This document shows, piece after piece, positions 33,664 through 41,933 of a stretch of DNA of 41,933 nucleotides. The stretch covers positions 1 to 41,933 of the forward strand of contig SXRM01000327.1 in the NCBI GenBank assembly GCA_005792545.1, in the 5' to 3' direction. The notes below the pieces were generated by a model. The model saw nothing but the letters and a program-made list of their open reading frames with translations. It was not told the DNA's origin and made no database searches. The position numbers and the translations under genes are program-made. The stretch comes from Pseudomonadota bacterium (lineage in GTDB: Bacteria > Myxococcota_A > UBA9042). Position 1 is the stretch's first letter, and each line of letters opens with the position of its first letter.

Positions 33664-35147
33664 TCAACCTCCGGTGCCCAGGCGCACCCACCACGCGTCG
33701 GGGTCGACCACGGCTGCGCTGCGGAGCCTGTCGTCGTCGATCGGCACAGGGCGCGCGACCCCGGCCCATAATTCGCCGCCGAGTTCGTCCACCTGCACCA
33801 ACGCCGCGTCGAGCGGTGCACTGGCCTCGTGCCAGGCGAGCACAGCGCGCGCCGCCTGCAACTGCTCGCGCCGCCAACACAACGCGGCGAGCGACTGCCA
33901 CCAGGTCGGGTCGCGCGGGTCGTAGTCGTCGTCGAGGTCGGCCAGTTCCTCGGCAAGTTGCCCCGCGGCCGCGACGCCCAGGTCGGCGATGTCGGCGCAA
34001 GCTTGTGGATTCAGTTGGGCAATCCAATCGTGATAGGGCTCGACCGTCGCAATGCCGGCCAGGATCCGCGCCACCTCTGCACTGGGATCGGCGGCCGGCG
34101 TGTGGCGCGCTACCAGACCGGCCGCGGTAGCCGGCCACAGCGCGCTCAATCCGGCGGCCGCGCACGCCGAGAGCTCCCGACCGAGCCATGGCGGCGTCTG
34201 TGCGGTCACCCAATCCGCGATGGGCGCGACCAGTGGCGCAAATGGCTTGACAAGCTCAGGCGAAGCCGCGACCGGAGCAACCATGCGACCGCCGTTGGCC
34301 AGCAGCAGCCCGCGGCCGTCCGTCAGGCGCACGAGCGCCGCGCCGCGGAGGCCCAGCTGCAGCCAGGACACGCCATCGTGCAACAGCGGGCCGTTGGCCG
34401 CGTCGGCACACGCCACGCGCGCGATGTCACCGCCATAGACACCGGTCAGGCGCTGACTGGCGACCTTGCCCTCGCAAAGCTGGACGCCATGCGCTTCGGC
34501 CGCCCGCGAGCCGAGCTGCGCGAACCCATGCATCTCCAAGACGGCCGTGCCCAGGCTGACAAGCACCGAGGCACCGACTGCGGCGGGATCGGCGGCGGGT
34601 CCGAGATCCTCGGGGTCGCCGAGGCTGGCAGGGTCGAGTCCCAAACGGTGGGCGAGGTCGGCGGGGTCAAAGCGGGTGGTGATGACGACCGCAAGCTGTG
34701 CGTCATCCAGCGCAGAACTGCTCAGCACATCCTCATCTTTTGGTCGCGGATCGGGCCGGTCTGCCGCCGACGCGTTGCCCCGGCGGTCAGCCCATTGGAT
34801 GGGATCGCCCGCCTCGGCAGCCTCGTCGTTATTGGCGGGATTGCGCTGCCTGCGTCGCGCACGGTCCAGATCAATGAGGCCATTGCTGACTGCCCTGCGG
34901 AACCAACGCGCGAGCAGTTCCTCGCTGGCAATCGGCGGGTGCGGACCCGTCGCCCGGTGGCGCACGATCGCGTCGTCCAGCGCCCGCTCGCGGCCCGCTG
35001 TGCCAAATCCGTAGGTGCTCAGATCGGCCGTGGCCCGCAGACCGAATTGTCGCAATACGGCGACACGCTGGCTGTCCAGCAAGACCTCGCGTGGGGGGCC
35101 AGCCTGCCAGGAGCGCGCAAGTCTCGAAACGCCTCAAGCACATCCAT
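33664..35147 (-). CDS. Sigma-like / DAWW-tail fusion protein of cassette B, with apparent frameshift near 35093-35098
   Basis: The gene fuses what cassette A encodes as two proteins. The N-terminal part contains ELLARWFRRAVSNGLIDLDR followed by ARRRQRN, resembling a sigma region 2 helix. The rest aligns with the DAWW protein, ending LRSAAVVDPDAWWVRLG. A strong ribosome site (GGAGG, 8 nt spacing) precedes the ATG at 35147, which starts MDVLEAFRDLRAPGRLAP. That frame fails unless one base is added in the G6 run at 35093-35098; with it, the reading continues PREVLLDSQRVAVLRQFGLR without a stop to 33664 (~494 residues). As written, only a TTG at 35082 (472 residues) opens the main frame. A sequencing indel, a real mutation or -1 slippage on the C6 run would each explain this. 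Confidence 0.65.
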
Positions 35148-35150
35148 CGC

Positions 35151-35297
35151 TCAACCCTCCGCCCACGCCGACGCTTGGTCCCACACCCACCGCCGGCCGT
35201 CCACTTCGACCGGTTGCGGTGACCGCGGCGGTTGACCGGTCAGGCAATTTGCCGCAGAACCGTGGGACGCGTCGTGAGGGCGGGCCAGGCCGCCCAC
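35151..35297 (-). CDS. Possible small protein of cassette B
   Basis: The gap between the PD-(D/E)XK-like gene and the sigma-like gene holds an open minus frame ending PVEVDGRRWVWDQASAWAEG, with its TGA 3 nt before the sigma-like ATG. The likely start is a GTG at 35297 (48 residues). No good ribosome site is seen, and the frame continues from the preceding gene past its stop, so it could also be a lost C-terminal extension of that gene. The tail looks protein-like (alternating β pattern, Trp-rich). Function unknown. Confidence 0.3.
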   Translation of the reverse strand: MGGLARPHDASHGSAANCLTGQPPRSPQPVEVDGRRWVWDQASAWAEG

Positions 35298-35327
35298 CCG
35301 GACAGCGACACGCCACCCACCACCCAG

Positions 35328-35741
35328 TCACTTCCGCGGCACCGCCACCTCCACCGCCAAAAACTGCACCGGCAAGCTGCGCACCACGACCGCACGATTG
35401 CCTGCCGCCGCCTCTGTCGCCACCACAAACGGCAACTGGATCGCTGGAGCCTGGCGGCCACTGCCATCACTGCTCCGCTCGACATAGCGCTCCAAGTCCT
35501 GCAACCCGTTCTCGAAGCCAGCCCCAGCCTCGACCTCGACCAGAATCGGCACCTGCACGACAAGCGGCACCCCGTCGAATAGCGGCACCCGCACCTCCAT
35601 CTCCAGTACGAAGTCAGGGCTTTTGTTGCGCTCGGCCTCGCGCTGCGGATGCAATCGCAACTGCACGGTCGCGTCTTGCATCGCTGCTTGCAGGCGCGGC
35701 AGCAACCACGCGGCCAGGCTGTCTTCGCCGCGACCCTTCAC
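35328..35741 (-). CDS. PD-(D/E)XK-like small protein of cassette B
   Basis: About 137 residues from GTG 35741. The core SPDFVLEMEVRVPLFDGVPL, then PILVEVEAGAGFENGLQDLE and RYVE, follows the restriction-endonuclease-like pattern: an Asp at the end of one strand, an E-x-E in place of E-x-K on the next, then a helix with a Tyr. The Lys-to-Glu change leaves activity uncertain. The start is unclear: the ATG overlapping the ATPase stop (35764) opens another frame that ends after 8 codons, exactly at this GTG, so an extra base near 35748-35751 would join them. It follows the ATPase by 20 bp. It may be the nuclease or DNA-binding arm of the system. Confidence 0.55.
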   Translation of the reverse strand: MKGRGEDSLAAWLLPRLQAAMQDATVQLRLHPQREAERNKSPDFVLEMEVRVPLFDGVPLVVQVPILVEVEAGAGFENGLQDLERYVERSSDGSGRQAPAIQLPFVVATEAAAGNRAVVVRSLPVQFLAVEVAVPRK

Positions 35742-35760
35742 CGCAGGCCCCGCGTGCGGT

Positions 35761-38700
35761 TCATTGACCGTCCTCGACGGTGCGCAGCAATCCGAGTTTG
35801 ACCAACTCGGCCACCGCTGCGGGCAGTTCCGGACCACCGCCGGCCAAAACCGCGGCGTAGACCGCGCGTGCTGGATCGCTGGCCGATGCGAGACGCTGCT
35901 GTCGCAACTGTTCAATCTGCGCCAGCGCTACGTCGACCTGCGCTTGTGCCGCATCCATCGTGGTCAACGCGCCGGTCGCTGGCTGGAGCTGGCCACCAAG
36001 GCGCCGACAGCGGTCGACCAACTCGGCGTGACGGTTGACCAGACCACGCAGCGCCTCTTGGGCCCGCGCCAATTGTCCGTGCAGGCTCGCGTGCGCTTGC
36101 TGCCAGTCGAGGTCCGCCGCCAGCGCCACGCGCAGGCCGAGACGATCGGCCAGCCGCAATTGGCTGCGCAACTCGTCGGCGTGCTGGTTGGCCTCCCGCA
36201 GTTGCCCAAACCACGCGCCAAGGTCCGAACATGGCGGGGGCGCAAGCGTTGGCGGCAACTCTACCGTCGCCAGCCACGCGACCAGCGCCGTCCATTGCCG
36301 CTGCAGGGCCTGCTGCAGGCGCTCCGTCTCTCGGTCGGCGACGCGCGCGGCGGCCAGCACCGACAACTCCGCCGCTACCGGGGCGGGGCGCTCGCCGACC
36401 TGGGACAGCAGCGCGCTGACCTGCCGCAGCCGTGCCAATTCAGCCTCCAACTGTTCACGCTTGGCCGCACACAGGGCGTCGAGTGCGACCAACGCCTCGT
36501 CAGCGGTCGCAGCCGACAACGCCCCAACGGGGTATTGGCCGGCGAGCTTGACGTAGCGCTCGCGCAGAATGGTCAGTTGCTCGTCGACGGCACGTGCCGC
36601 TTCGACAATGGCAGCATAGGCGCGGCCATCGGGCGTGCCGGTGTAGGCGGCAATCAGGTGATCGACGACCTCTGGCGACAGCAAGCCGCCGCGCAGATTG
36701 TGCACCCAGCCCACGGCCTTGACGCGGGCGCGGGTCGCCTCGCGCACATCGTCGGTGCTGACGCGAAGGCCTTCGCTCCACAGGCAGATGTCTGCGTCGA
36801 TGGCGGCGAGCATGTGATGGCCGGGGTCGCCCCAAGCCGCGACGATGGCGAGTTTTTCGGCGCAGCCGGCGATCCAGCGGCGCAGTTCGTCGGCGCCGAA
36901 CACGACCGTACGTTGCAGCTCGGCCTGCAAGCGCTGTCGGGTAGGCTGAGCTAAGACCGCCCACGCCGCCTCAATGGCCGCCACTTCGTCGGGGTGGACG
37001 CGCAGGTCGCCGGGCAGGGTGACGGTCAGCAGGTCCTCAAGCCGGAGGCGCAGCCGGTTGTGCCGCGTGGTTTCGGCGTGCTGACGCAGCAGTTCCAGGT
37101 AGTCCATCAACGTGCGTGCCGCCGGCCGCGGAACATCGCCGCCCAGCTCATGCAGAATCTCAGGCACGCGCCGCAATAGCGCGCGATGCGCGCCGGCTTG
37201 GTCGATCTCCGGTAAGTAGGCCTCGACGGCTTCGTCGATGGCGATGCCGCGATCGCGAAAGGCCGTGCGAGCGGCCTCCAGCGCTTCAGCAAGCGGTGCC
37301 AGGGCACCCACCGCGATGCGCATTTCTTCCAAACCCCGCGCCGCCGTCGCAGCCGAGTCGAGCAGGTTGGCCAACTGCGCGCGTTTGTGCCGGAGCATGT
37401 CGACACAGCGATGGGCACCGACCGCCGCAAGTGTCGCCTGCACTTCGTCAGCGCGGCGACCCCAATCCGCGCCGCTGGCGGCGATGCGCTCCCAATCTGC
37501 AAGTCCAGCCTGCTCTTTTTCGACGCCCTTGAGCAAGCGCGCCGCGATCACGCCGCAAATCCACAAAGCCAGTGCGCGCAGCCAAGCCACCGTGCCGGTC
37601 GCCGCCAGTTCCTGCACGTCAGCAGCCAATTGCCGCAGCTGGTCGACGGGGGCAGCCTGGGCGCGAACCTGATCGGTAAAGGTGCCCAGTCTGAGCGCCG
37701 TCAGCGGCGCTTGACGGCGACCAGTGCAGCGTTGCAGGTCGGCGACTACGGCCGCTGCCCGGCGCGCGGTCTCATCCAAGCGGCGCAGGGCGTCCAAGGC
37801 GTCGACTTCGCGGGCAACGTCGGGCAATGCGCCGGCGTGGTAGTGCAAAAGCACCTCCAACCGCGCGCGATCCTCGGCGTACAACCACGCGGCCAGCTGC
37901 GGGCGCAGGTCTGCCGATGCGGCAAAGCGCTCCAGCACGCGGCCAAGCTCGCGCGTGCCGGTAGTCGACTGTTCGGTCCAACGCGGCGTGCGGCCAGCCG
38001 CCGGCAGCAAGCCATCGATGACGACGGCGGCACCCGATAAGCGGCCGCCCGGGTTGGCTTCGCGCGCTAGACGCCGCAACGGACTGCCTTCTGCCAACAA
38101 GGTCGCCATGCGCACGCAAAGCGCGCGCTCTGCCGGGCCAAGCGGGCGCAGCGCCAGCAACAGGCCCAGCAGCGCCGGACTGTCGCGATCCAGACGCGCC
38201 AGTGTGCTGCGAAACGACTCATTTTGACGAATGTACGCTGTCGCTGCCTGCCAATCGCCGTCGGCCCGCGGCCGAACGTCGCGCACCAGTACCGTCAAGC
38301 GATCCCGATGCCAGCCGATCTTGCGGCCGAGTTGCCGGTCCGCGCCACTGTCGGCCACCAGCGCGTCGAGGTCGCTGCCCAGGCCCAACGTGCGCGCCCG
38401 CAAGGCAAGGCATTTGAGAAACGTCGCGTGAAACTTGCCAACCTCGACCACCGCCAGGCGGCCGGCAAACTGCGCGAATTCCAAGATGGCAACAAGGGGC
38501 TGGCCCGCCTCAATGAGCAGCGCTCGCAGCGGCTCGGCGCTGGGATTGAACGCGAACGCGCGCACATGGCGGGCCAGACTGGCGCTATCGGCAAAGACCG
38601 AAAAGCCGCCGGACACCGAAGCCAACAGCGGACCCGGCTGGGCTGCGAGCGGTCGAAAGGCGCGCTCAAGGTCGACCTCGGCGGGCACGCGCCCATCGCC

Positions 38701-40098
38701 GAGTGGCACGAATGGATCCGTGAACGGCGACGGAAAGCGCTCGTCGGCAAGCTCGCGCAGCGAAAAGGCCAGCCGCTGCGGCAGCGGACCCAAATCTCCC
38801 AGCGAGTCGAAAATCCGCGCGCCCTCGTCGACCAACCGAGTAATCGGTTCGCGGACCCGCCCTGACTCGATGACGCGCGCCTCGGCCACGCGCAAGGCGG
38901 CGCCAAAGTCGTCGAGCGTCAGATACACGCGGCCATCATCGTCCGCGACGGCCTCGAGTACCGCCACCACTTCGTTGGCTAGCGGCTCCAAATCGACCAA
39001 TGGCCCCAGGCGGCGGGCCAACTCGCGGCGGATGGTGTCGGCGAGTCGACGTCGGTCGGCCAGATGACAGACCACGCCGCCGACTGGCAGGTCGCTCGGC
39101 TGCGGGCGCAGGTCAATCAGTTCGCGCAGGCGGCGGTGGTCCACCCCGTCGCGAAGCAGCGCCGGCACGCCAAACACGCCTGGCAGGGCGTCGATGGCAT
39201 CGCCCAGCGCGGTCAGGTCGGCTTCGAACAGGCCGCGCCGCCAGGGTTCCAAGACGCCGTGCACCACCTGGTCGACACCGCGGGTGCGCCCGCGGCTGGC
39301 CCACCAGGCAAAATTGGCGTGTCCGCGCGGCAGCTTGTAGGTCGCCTGAATGGCGCCCACGTCCATCGGCGGCACCGGCAATGTGACCAGTCGGCCGCGG
39401 TCGGCGTCGCCGAGCGTGTGGTACGACTCTGGGGCGTAGGCAAGGATCAGGCGCAGTTGCGGCCCGCAGGCGTCGATGAGCGCGCGCAGCGGCTGGCCGT
39501 CGTCGGTGGCGATGCGGCGCTGCAGCAGCTGGTGGGCTTGTTCCACTTCGTCGAGCAGCAGCACGACCGTCGCGGCATCTTGGGATTGAGCACCGCGCAG
39601 TTTGGCAGCGACGTCGCCGCGGCCGCGGCGTTCGAGGTCGGTGAGGTAGCCGGCGCGTTCGGCGCTGTCGGTGGCGACACTTTCAAGCCAAGTCAGCACT
39701 CTTGCAACGAATTGCTGAGGAAGCACCGCCTCGTCGTCCGGCAAAAGGCGCGCGACGAAGGCGGCGGCTTCTTCCCAAACCGGCAGGTGGCCTTTGGCCA
39801 ACGCCTCGCGCATGAGCGTGAACAACAGGGTGCTTTTGCCCGAGCCGTAGACGCCAACGACCGCCGCCGCAAAGGGGCCATCCGCGCCAAAGGTCACGTG
39901 CCGCGCCGTCGCCAGGGTATGGGCAGCCAGCGGGGTGTAGGCGATCCACTCGGTGTCGGCGCGGGCACTCACGCCGCGGCGCGGCGCAGTTTGCATGTGC
40001 GTGGCACCTGCGGGCGCGGCGACAACCATGGGCGGTTGGACCGCGACGGCGTCCCCATCCGGAGCGGCAACGGCAGGCATGGCTTGCCAGTGGCTCAT
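35761..40098 (-). CDS. Large P-loop ATPase of cassette B (BrxC/PglY-like size and layout)
   Basis: A 1445-residue protein. Residues ~60-330 form a AAA-type P-loop ATPase: Walker A VVGVYGSGKSTLL (near 82-92), Walker B TVVLLLDEVEQ (near 177-187). The remaining ~1100 residues are helical with long coiled-coil stretches (for example ALCAAKREQLEAELARLRQV), a short hydrophobic segment near residue 855 (ALALWICGVIAARLL), and no second recognisable enzyme. Size and plan recall BREX BrxC/PglY-type ATPases and other large defence ATPases; I cannot show homology without a search. It is the first gene of the cassette B operon and could remodel DNA or supply unfolding power to the Lon-like peptidase. Confidence 0.72.
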   Translation of the reverse strand: MSHWQAMPAVAAPDGDAVAVQPPMVVAAPAGATHMQTAPRRGVSARADTEWIAYTPLAAHTLATARHVTFGADGPFAAAVVGVYGSGKSTLLFTLMREALAKGHLPVWEEAAAFVARLLPDDEAVLPQQFVARVLTWLESVATDSAERAGYLTDLERRGRGDVAAKLRGAQSQDAATVVLLLDEVEQAHQLLQRRIATDDGQPLRALIDACGPQLRLILAYAPESYHTLGDADRGRLVTLPVPPMDVGAIQATYKLPRGHANFAWWASRGRTRGVDQVVHGVLEPWRRGLFEADLTALGDAIDALPGVFGVPALLRDGVDHRRLRELIDLRPQPSDLPVGGVVCHLADRRRLADTIRRELARRLGPLVDLEPLANEVVAVLEAVADDDGRVYLTLDDFGAALRVAEARVIESGRVREPITRLVDEGARIFDSLGDLGPLPQRLAFSLRELADERFPSPFTDPFVPLGDGRVPAEVDLERAFRPLAAQPGPLLASVSGGFSVFADSASLARHVRAFAFNPSAEPLRALLIEAGQPLVAILEFAQFAGRLAVVEVGKFHATFLKCLALRARTLGLGSDLDALVADSGADRQLGRKIGWHRDRLTVLVRDVRPRADGDWQAATAYIRQNESFRSTLARLDRDSPALLGLLLALRPLGPAERALCVRMATLLAEGSPLRRLAREANPGGRLSGAAVVIDGLLPAAGRTPRWTEQSTTGTRELGRVLERFAASADLRPQLAAWLYAEDRARLEVLLHYHAGALPDVAREVDALDALRRLDETARRAAAVVADLQRCTGRRQAPLTALRLGTFTDQVRAQAAPVDQLRQLAADVQELAATGTVAWLRALALWICGVIAARLLKGVEKEQAGLADWERIAASGADWGRRADEVQATLAAVGAHRCVDMLRHKRAQLANLLDSAATAARGLEEMRIAVGALAPLAEALEAARTAFRDRGIAIDEAVEAYLPEIDQAGAHRALLRRVPEILHELGGDVPRPAARTLMDYLELLRQHAETTRHNRLRLRLEDLLTVTLPGDLRVHPDEVAAIEAAWAVLAQPTRQRLQAELQRTVVFGADELRRWIAGCAEKLAIVAAWGDPGHHMLAAIDADICLWSEGLRVSTDDVREATRARVKAVGWVHNLRGGLLSPEVVDHLIAAYTGTPDGRAYAAIVEAARAVDEQLTILRERYVKLAGQYPVGALSAATADEALVALDALCAAKREQLEAELARLRQVSALLSQVGERPAPVAAELSVLAAARVADRETERLQQALQRQWTALVAWLATVELPPTLAPPPCSDLGAWFGQLREANQHADELRSQLRLADRLGLRVALAADLDWQQAHASLHGQLARAQEALRGLVNRHAELVDRCRRLGGQLQPATGALTTMDAAQAQVDVALAQIEQLRQQRLASASDPARAVYAAVLAGGGPELPAAVAELVKLGLLRTVEDGQ

Positions 40099-40379
40099 GG
40101 TGAGGGCGGCTCGGGGAGGATCCCTCAGCGTGGGATCTCAGGCCGCCGACTTTATCGCCAATGCGGCAGCTTCGCTAGCAGCCTGTCGACTATTGGTCAG
40201 CGTAAAGTTTCTTGCCCCGCCAACCTGTCAGCCCGGCCCCAGCGCAGGCCTACGCCATGCAGCCCAGCCGAAAAAGGCCACCCACAGCAAAGGCTTGAAC
40301 CGCCGCCTTGCCGCCAGCCCCCAAGCTGATCGACCATGGCCACCGATGCGCGGTCCCGTACCGCCGCATCGGCTGGAGG
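40099..40379. promoter_or_regulatory. Divergent intergenic region between cassette B and the kinase-nSTAND gene
   Basis: 281 bp separating outward-facing starts, so it should contain the cassette B promoter (minus) and the kinase promoter (plus). The less GC-rich segment around 40145-40215 (TTTATCG, CTATTGGTCAGCGTAAAG) is the best candidate. A short plus frame from ATG 40336 (15 codons) ends in a TGA overlapping the kinase ATG; it may be a leader. No exact promoter is claimed, and no other gene is seen. Confidence 0.35.
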
Positions 40380-41933
40380 ATGACGTTGGTTTCGGCGCAG
40401 GCCAGGCAGTTGCCGGCATCGCTTGACGAGGAACAGGGGGAGGACGACGGCCCAGCCGCGCCCTTTGTCCTGCCCGCGACGGGCGAACGCATCGACCAGT
40501 TTCGCGTCGTCGTGTTCATCGGCCGCGGCGGCATCGGCTCGGTGCTGCTTGCGCGCGACGAACTGCTCGGGCGGCCGGTTGCACTCAAGCTCATCCGCCC
40601 CGACCGCCTCGACACCCGGCGCATGGACGCGATGTGGGCCGAAGGGCGCATTACCGCGCAATTGTCCCACCCAAACATCGTCACTATTTACGGGCTTGGC
40701 CACTGGGGCGATGCGCCTTACCTGGCGCTGGAGTACGTGCCTGGCGAAACGCTGCGGCAACGCCTCAACAGCGGCCAAGTGGGCTTGTCGGAGACGCTGC
40801 GCATCGGCGTCGCGGTGGCGCGCGCGCTTGCGGCTGCCCACGAATTGGGCGTGGTGCACTGCGACCTCAAGCCAGAGAACATCCTGGTTCCACCCGACGG
40901 GCGGCTGCGGGTGGTCGATTTCGGAATCGCGTCGGCTGCACTGGACGGACCCACGCTGGGCGGACCTGGCGGCGCGATGCTGGCGGGCACGCCTGAATAC
41001 ATGGCACCCGAGCGCTTTGACGGCAAGCCGGCGGGCGCGCCTGTCGATCTTTGGGCATTGGGCATCTTGCTGTACGAGCTAGCAGCCGGCCAGCGACCGC
41101 ACCAAATGGCGCGCGAACTGGTGGCTGAGTCGACGCTGCCGGTGCGCGTGACCGAAGCGTGCCGTTTCGCCACCACTGGTTCCTTAGACGTCAGCAGCAG
41201 CGAACAGCAGCCGTCTGGGCAGCCTGGCGTCGTGGCCAGTCAAAGATGGCGGCTGGCGGCCCGTGTGGCCGATCCCGGCTGGATCTTGCCAAGCCACCCG
41301 CGCATGGATCCGCAGTTGCACGCGCTCATCGCGCAACTACTACACCGGGATCCGTGGCAGCGACCGGCGGCCGCCGAGGTGGTCGAACGACTGTCGCGCA
41401 TGTTGGAGCGCGGCGAGTCCACAGATCGCGACGCTGCGCCGTTTCGCGGCCTTGCGGCATTTGAAGAGCGCCACGCAGCCCACTTCTTTGGACGCGACGC
41501 CGAACTCGATGCCCTGGCCGAACGGGTGCGCCGGTCAACGGTGGTGCTGCTGGTTGGGCCAAGCGGAGTAGGCAAGTCGTCGCTGGTGCAGGCCGGACTG
41601 GTGCCGCGCATGCGCGAGGCTGGCCTGCAGCACGTGCTGGCCTTGCGACCCGGTGCGCGCCCGCTGGCGGCGTTGGCTGCCCGCCTGCTGGAACTGGATA
41701 GCGGTGCCGTCACCACGGACACGCAATCGCGGATTGAGACCCTGGCCCAGCGCATTGAGGCGGAGCCAGGGCATGTCAACGTGGTGTTGCACGGTAACAG
41801 CCCAGCAAACCCCATCTACCACCGAATTCCACGCCAACTACACTGGGCACCAGGAGGTGCCCGATGCCCAGCCCGAGTTTGCCCCGTATTGCCGTCCCTA
41901 CTCGTCAACCGTTCTCGCCACGCCGCTCGTCCA
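40380..41933 (+). CDS. Ser/Thr kinase with nSTAND-type ATPase domain, interrupted or partial
   Basis: Kinase domain at about residues 40-320: FIGRGGIGSVLLA, VALKLIR, HCDLKPENILV (Cys for Arg in HRD, Asp kept), VDFGIAS, GTPEYMAPERFDG. Then comes an nSTAND1-like start: FRGLAAFEERHAAHFFGRDA and Walker A LLVGPSGVGKSSLVQAG. This kinase-STAND plan normally continues with a Walker B 'VDQFEEL' and WD40 or TPR repeats. Here sense is lost after GHVNVVL (about 41787). The frame is open to the window edge, but the residues after it (HGNSPANPIYHRIPRQLHW) look non-coding and a new ATG with a strong ribosome site follows at 41864. Most likely an element has inserted before Walker B. The ATG at 40380 is the first good start; its ribosome site (GGAGG) lies unusually close. 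Confidence 0.72.
   Translation, partial: MTLVSAQARQLPASLDEEQGEDDGPAAPFVLPATGERIDQFRVVVFIGRGGIGSVLLARDELLGRPVALKLIRPDRLDTRRMDAMWAEGRITAQLSHPNIVTIYGLGHWGDAPYLALEYVPGETLRQRLNSGQVGLSETLRIGVAVARALAAAHELGVVHCDLKPENILVPPDGRLRVVDFGIASAALDGPTLGGPGGAMLAGTPEYMAPERFDGKPAGAPVDLWALGILLYELAAGQRPHQMARELVAESTLPVRVTEACRFATTGSLDVSSSEQQPSGQPGVVASQRWRLAARVADPGWILPSHPRMDPQLHALIAQLLHRDPWQRPAAAEVVERLSRMLERGESTDRDAAPFRGLAAFEERHAAHFFGRDAELDALAERVRRSTVVLLVGPSGVGKSSLVQAGLVPRMREAGLQHVLALRPGARPLAALAARLLELDSGAVTTDTQSRIETLAQRIEAEPGHVNVVLHGNSPANPIYHRIPRQLHWAPGGARCPARVCPVLPSLLVNRSRHAARP
41864..41933 (+). CDS. Start of an unidentified gene, possibly of an inserted element (partial)
   Basis: AGGAGG sits 7 nt before an ATG at 41864, which opens MPSPSLPRIAVPTRQPFSPR and runs off the window. 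The position, inside what should be an nSTAND domain, suggests that it belongs to an inserted mobile element. The Arg/Pro-rich beginning vaguely resembles starts of IS91-type transposases, but 23 residues are too few to tell. Confidence 0.3.
   Translation, partial: MPSPSLPRIAVPTRQPFSPRRSS

Overview
The window is high-GC bacterial DNA with densely packed, mostly overlapping genes. It encodes at least four proteins with recognisable Ser/Thr kinase domains that keep the catalytic motifs, plus two degenerate kinase-like domains, and very large multidomain proteins. A cytochrome c maturation cluster headed by a protein kinase also fits. Together these suggest a developmentally complex Gram-negative bacterium of the Myxococcota/deltaproteobacterial type. 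This is inferred from gene style only. I saw no rRNA, tRNA or CRISPR array.

Layout. (1) 1-3361, minus: a chain reading kinase, CcmI-like protein, membrane-anchored exported protein, ccmA, ccmB. (2) 3472-6445: a LysR regulator divergent from a secreted YD-repeat (Rhs-like) protein. (3) 6575-7864, plus: a probable CARF-like sensor domain fused to a cytidine deaminase, interrupted by an in-frame TAG at codon 24. (4) 7967-14526, minus: a SLOG/LOG-like protein coupled to a ~1990-residue protein with several glycosyltransferase domains, a kinase-like domain, a methyltransferase and a NodB-type deacetylase. (5) 14709-19352, plus: a 4-nt-overlap operon (cassette A) of a DUF3800-like protein, an ECF-sigma-like protein, a 29-residue ORF, a conserved unknown, and a Lon-type peptidase domain with a helical-repeat tail. 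(6) 19381-30961: an operon encoding a HEPN-like/TM/pseudokinase protein, a kinase-UPF1-like helicase fusion, a possible winged-helix protein and a HEPN-like/TM/formylglycine-enzyme-fold protein. A second HEPN-like/kinase/propeller-like protein is divergent from it. (7) 31172-31819, minus: a decayed toxin-antitoxin spot (HicB intact, HicA with an internal stop, a PIN-toxin 3' fragment). (8) 31918-40098, minus: cassette B, with a large P-loop ATPase, a PD-(D/E)XK-like protein, a small ORF, a fused version of the cassette A sigma-like and unknown proteins, and a second Lon-like peptidase/repeat protein. (9) 40380-end, plus: a kinase-nSTAND protein whose ATPase domain stops making sense near 41787, followed by a new gene start.

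The most interesting result is that cassettes A and B share a diverged three-part core: sigma-like region, conserved unknown ending in a DAWW motif, and Lon-like peptidase ending in an aromatic-rich PY tail. Each core sits behind different putative effectors. Together with the kinase-helicase/HEPN operon and the CARF-like deaminase, most of 6.5-40 kb looks like a biological-conflict (defence) island. No function is proven by the sequence. Several genes carry damage or possible indels (TAG in the deaminase, TAA in hicA, a one-base discrepancy at a G6 run in cassette B), so read-level confirmation matters.
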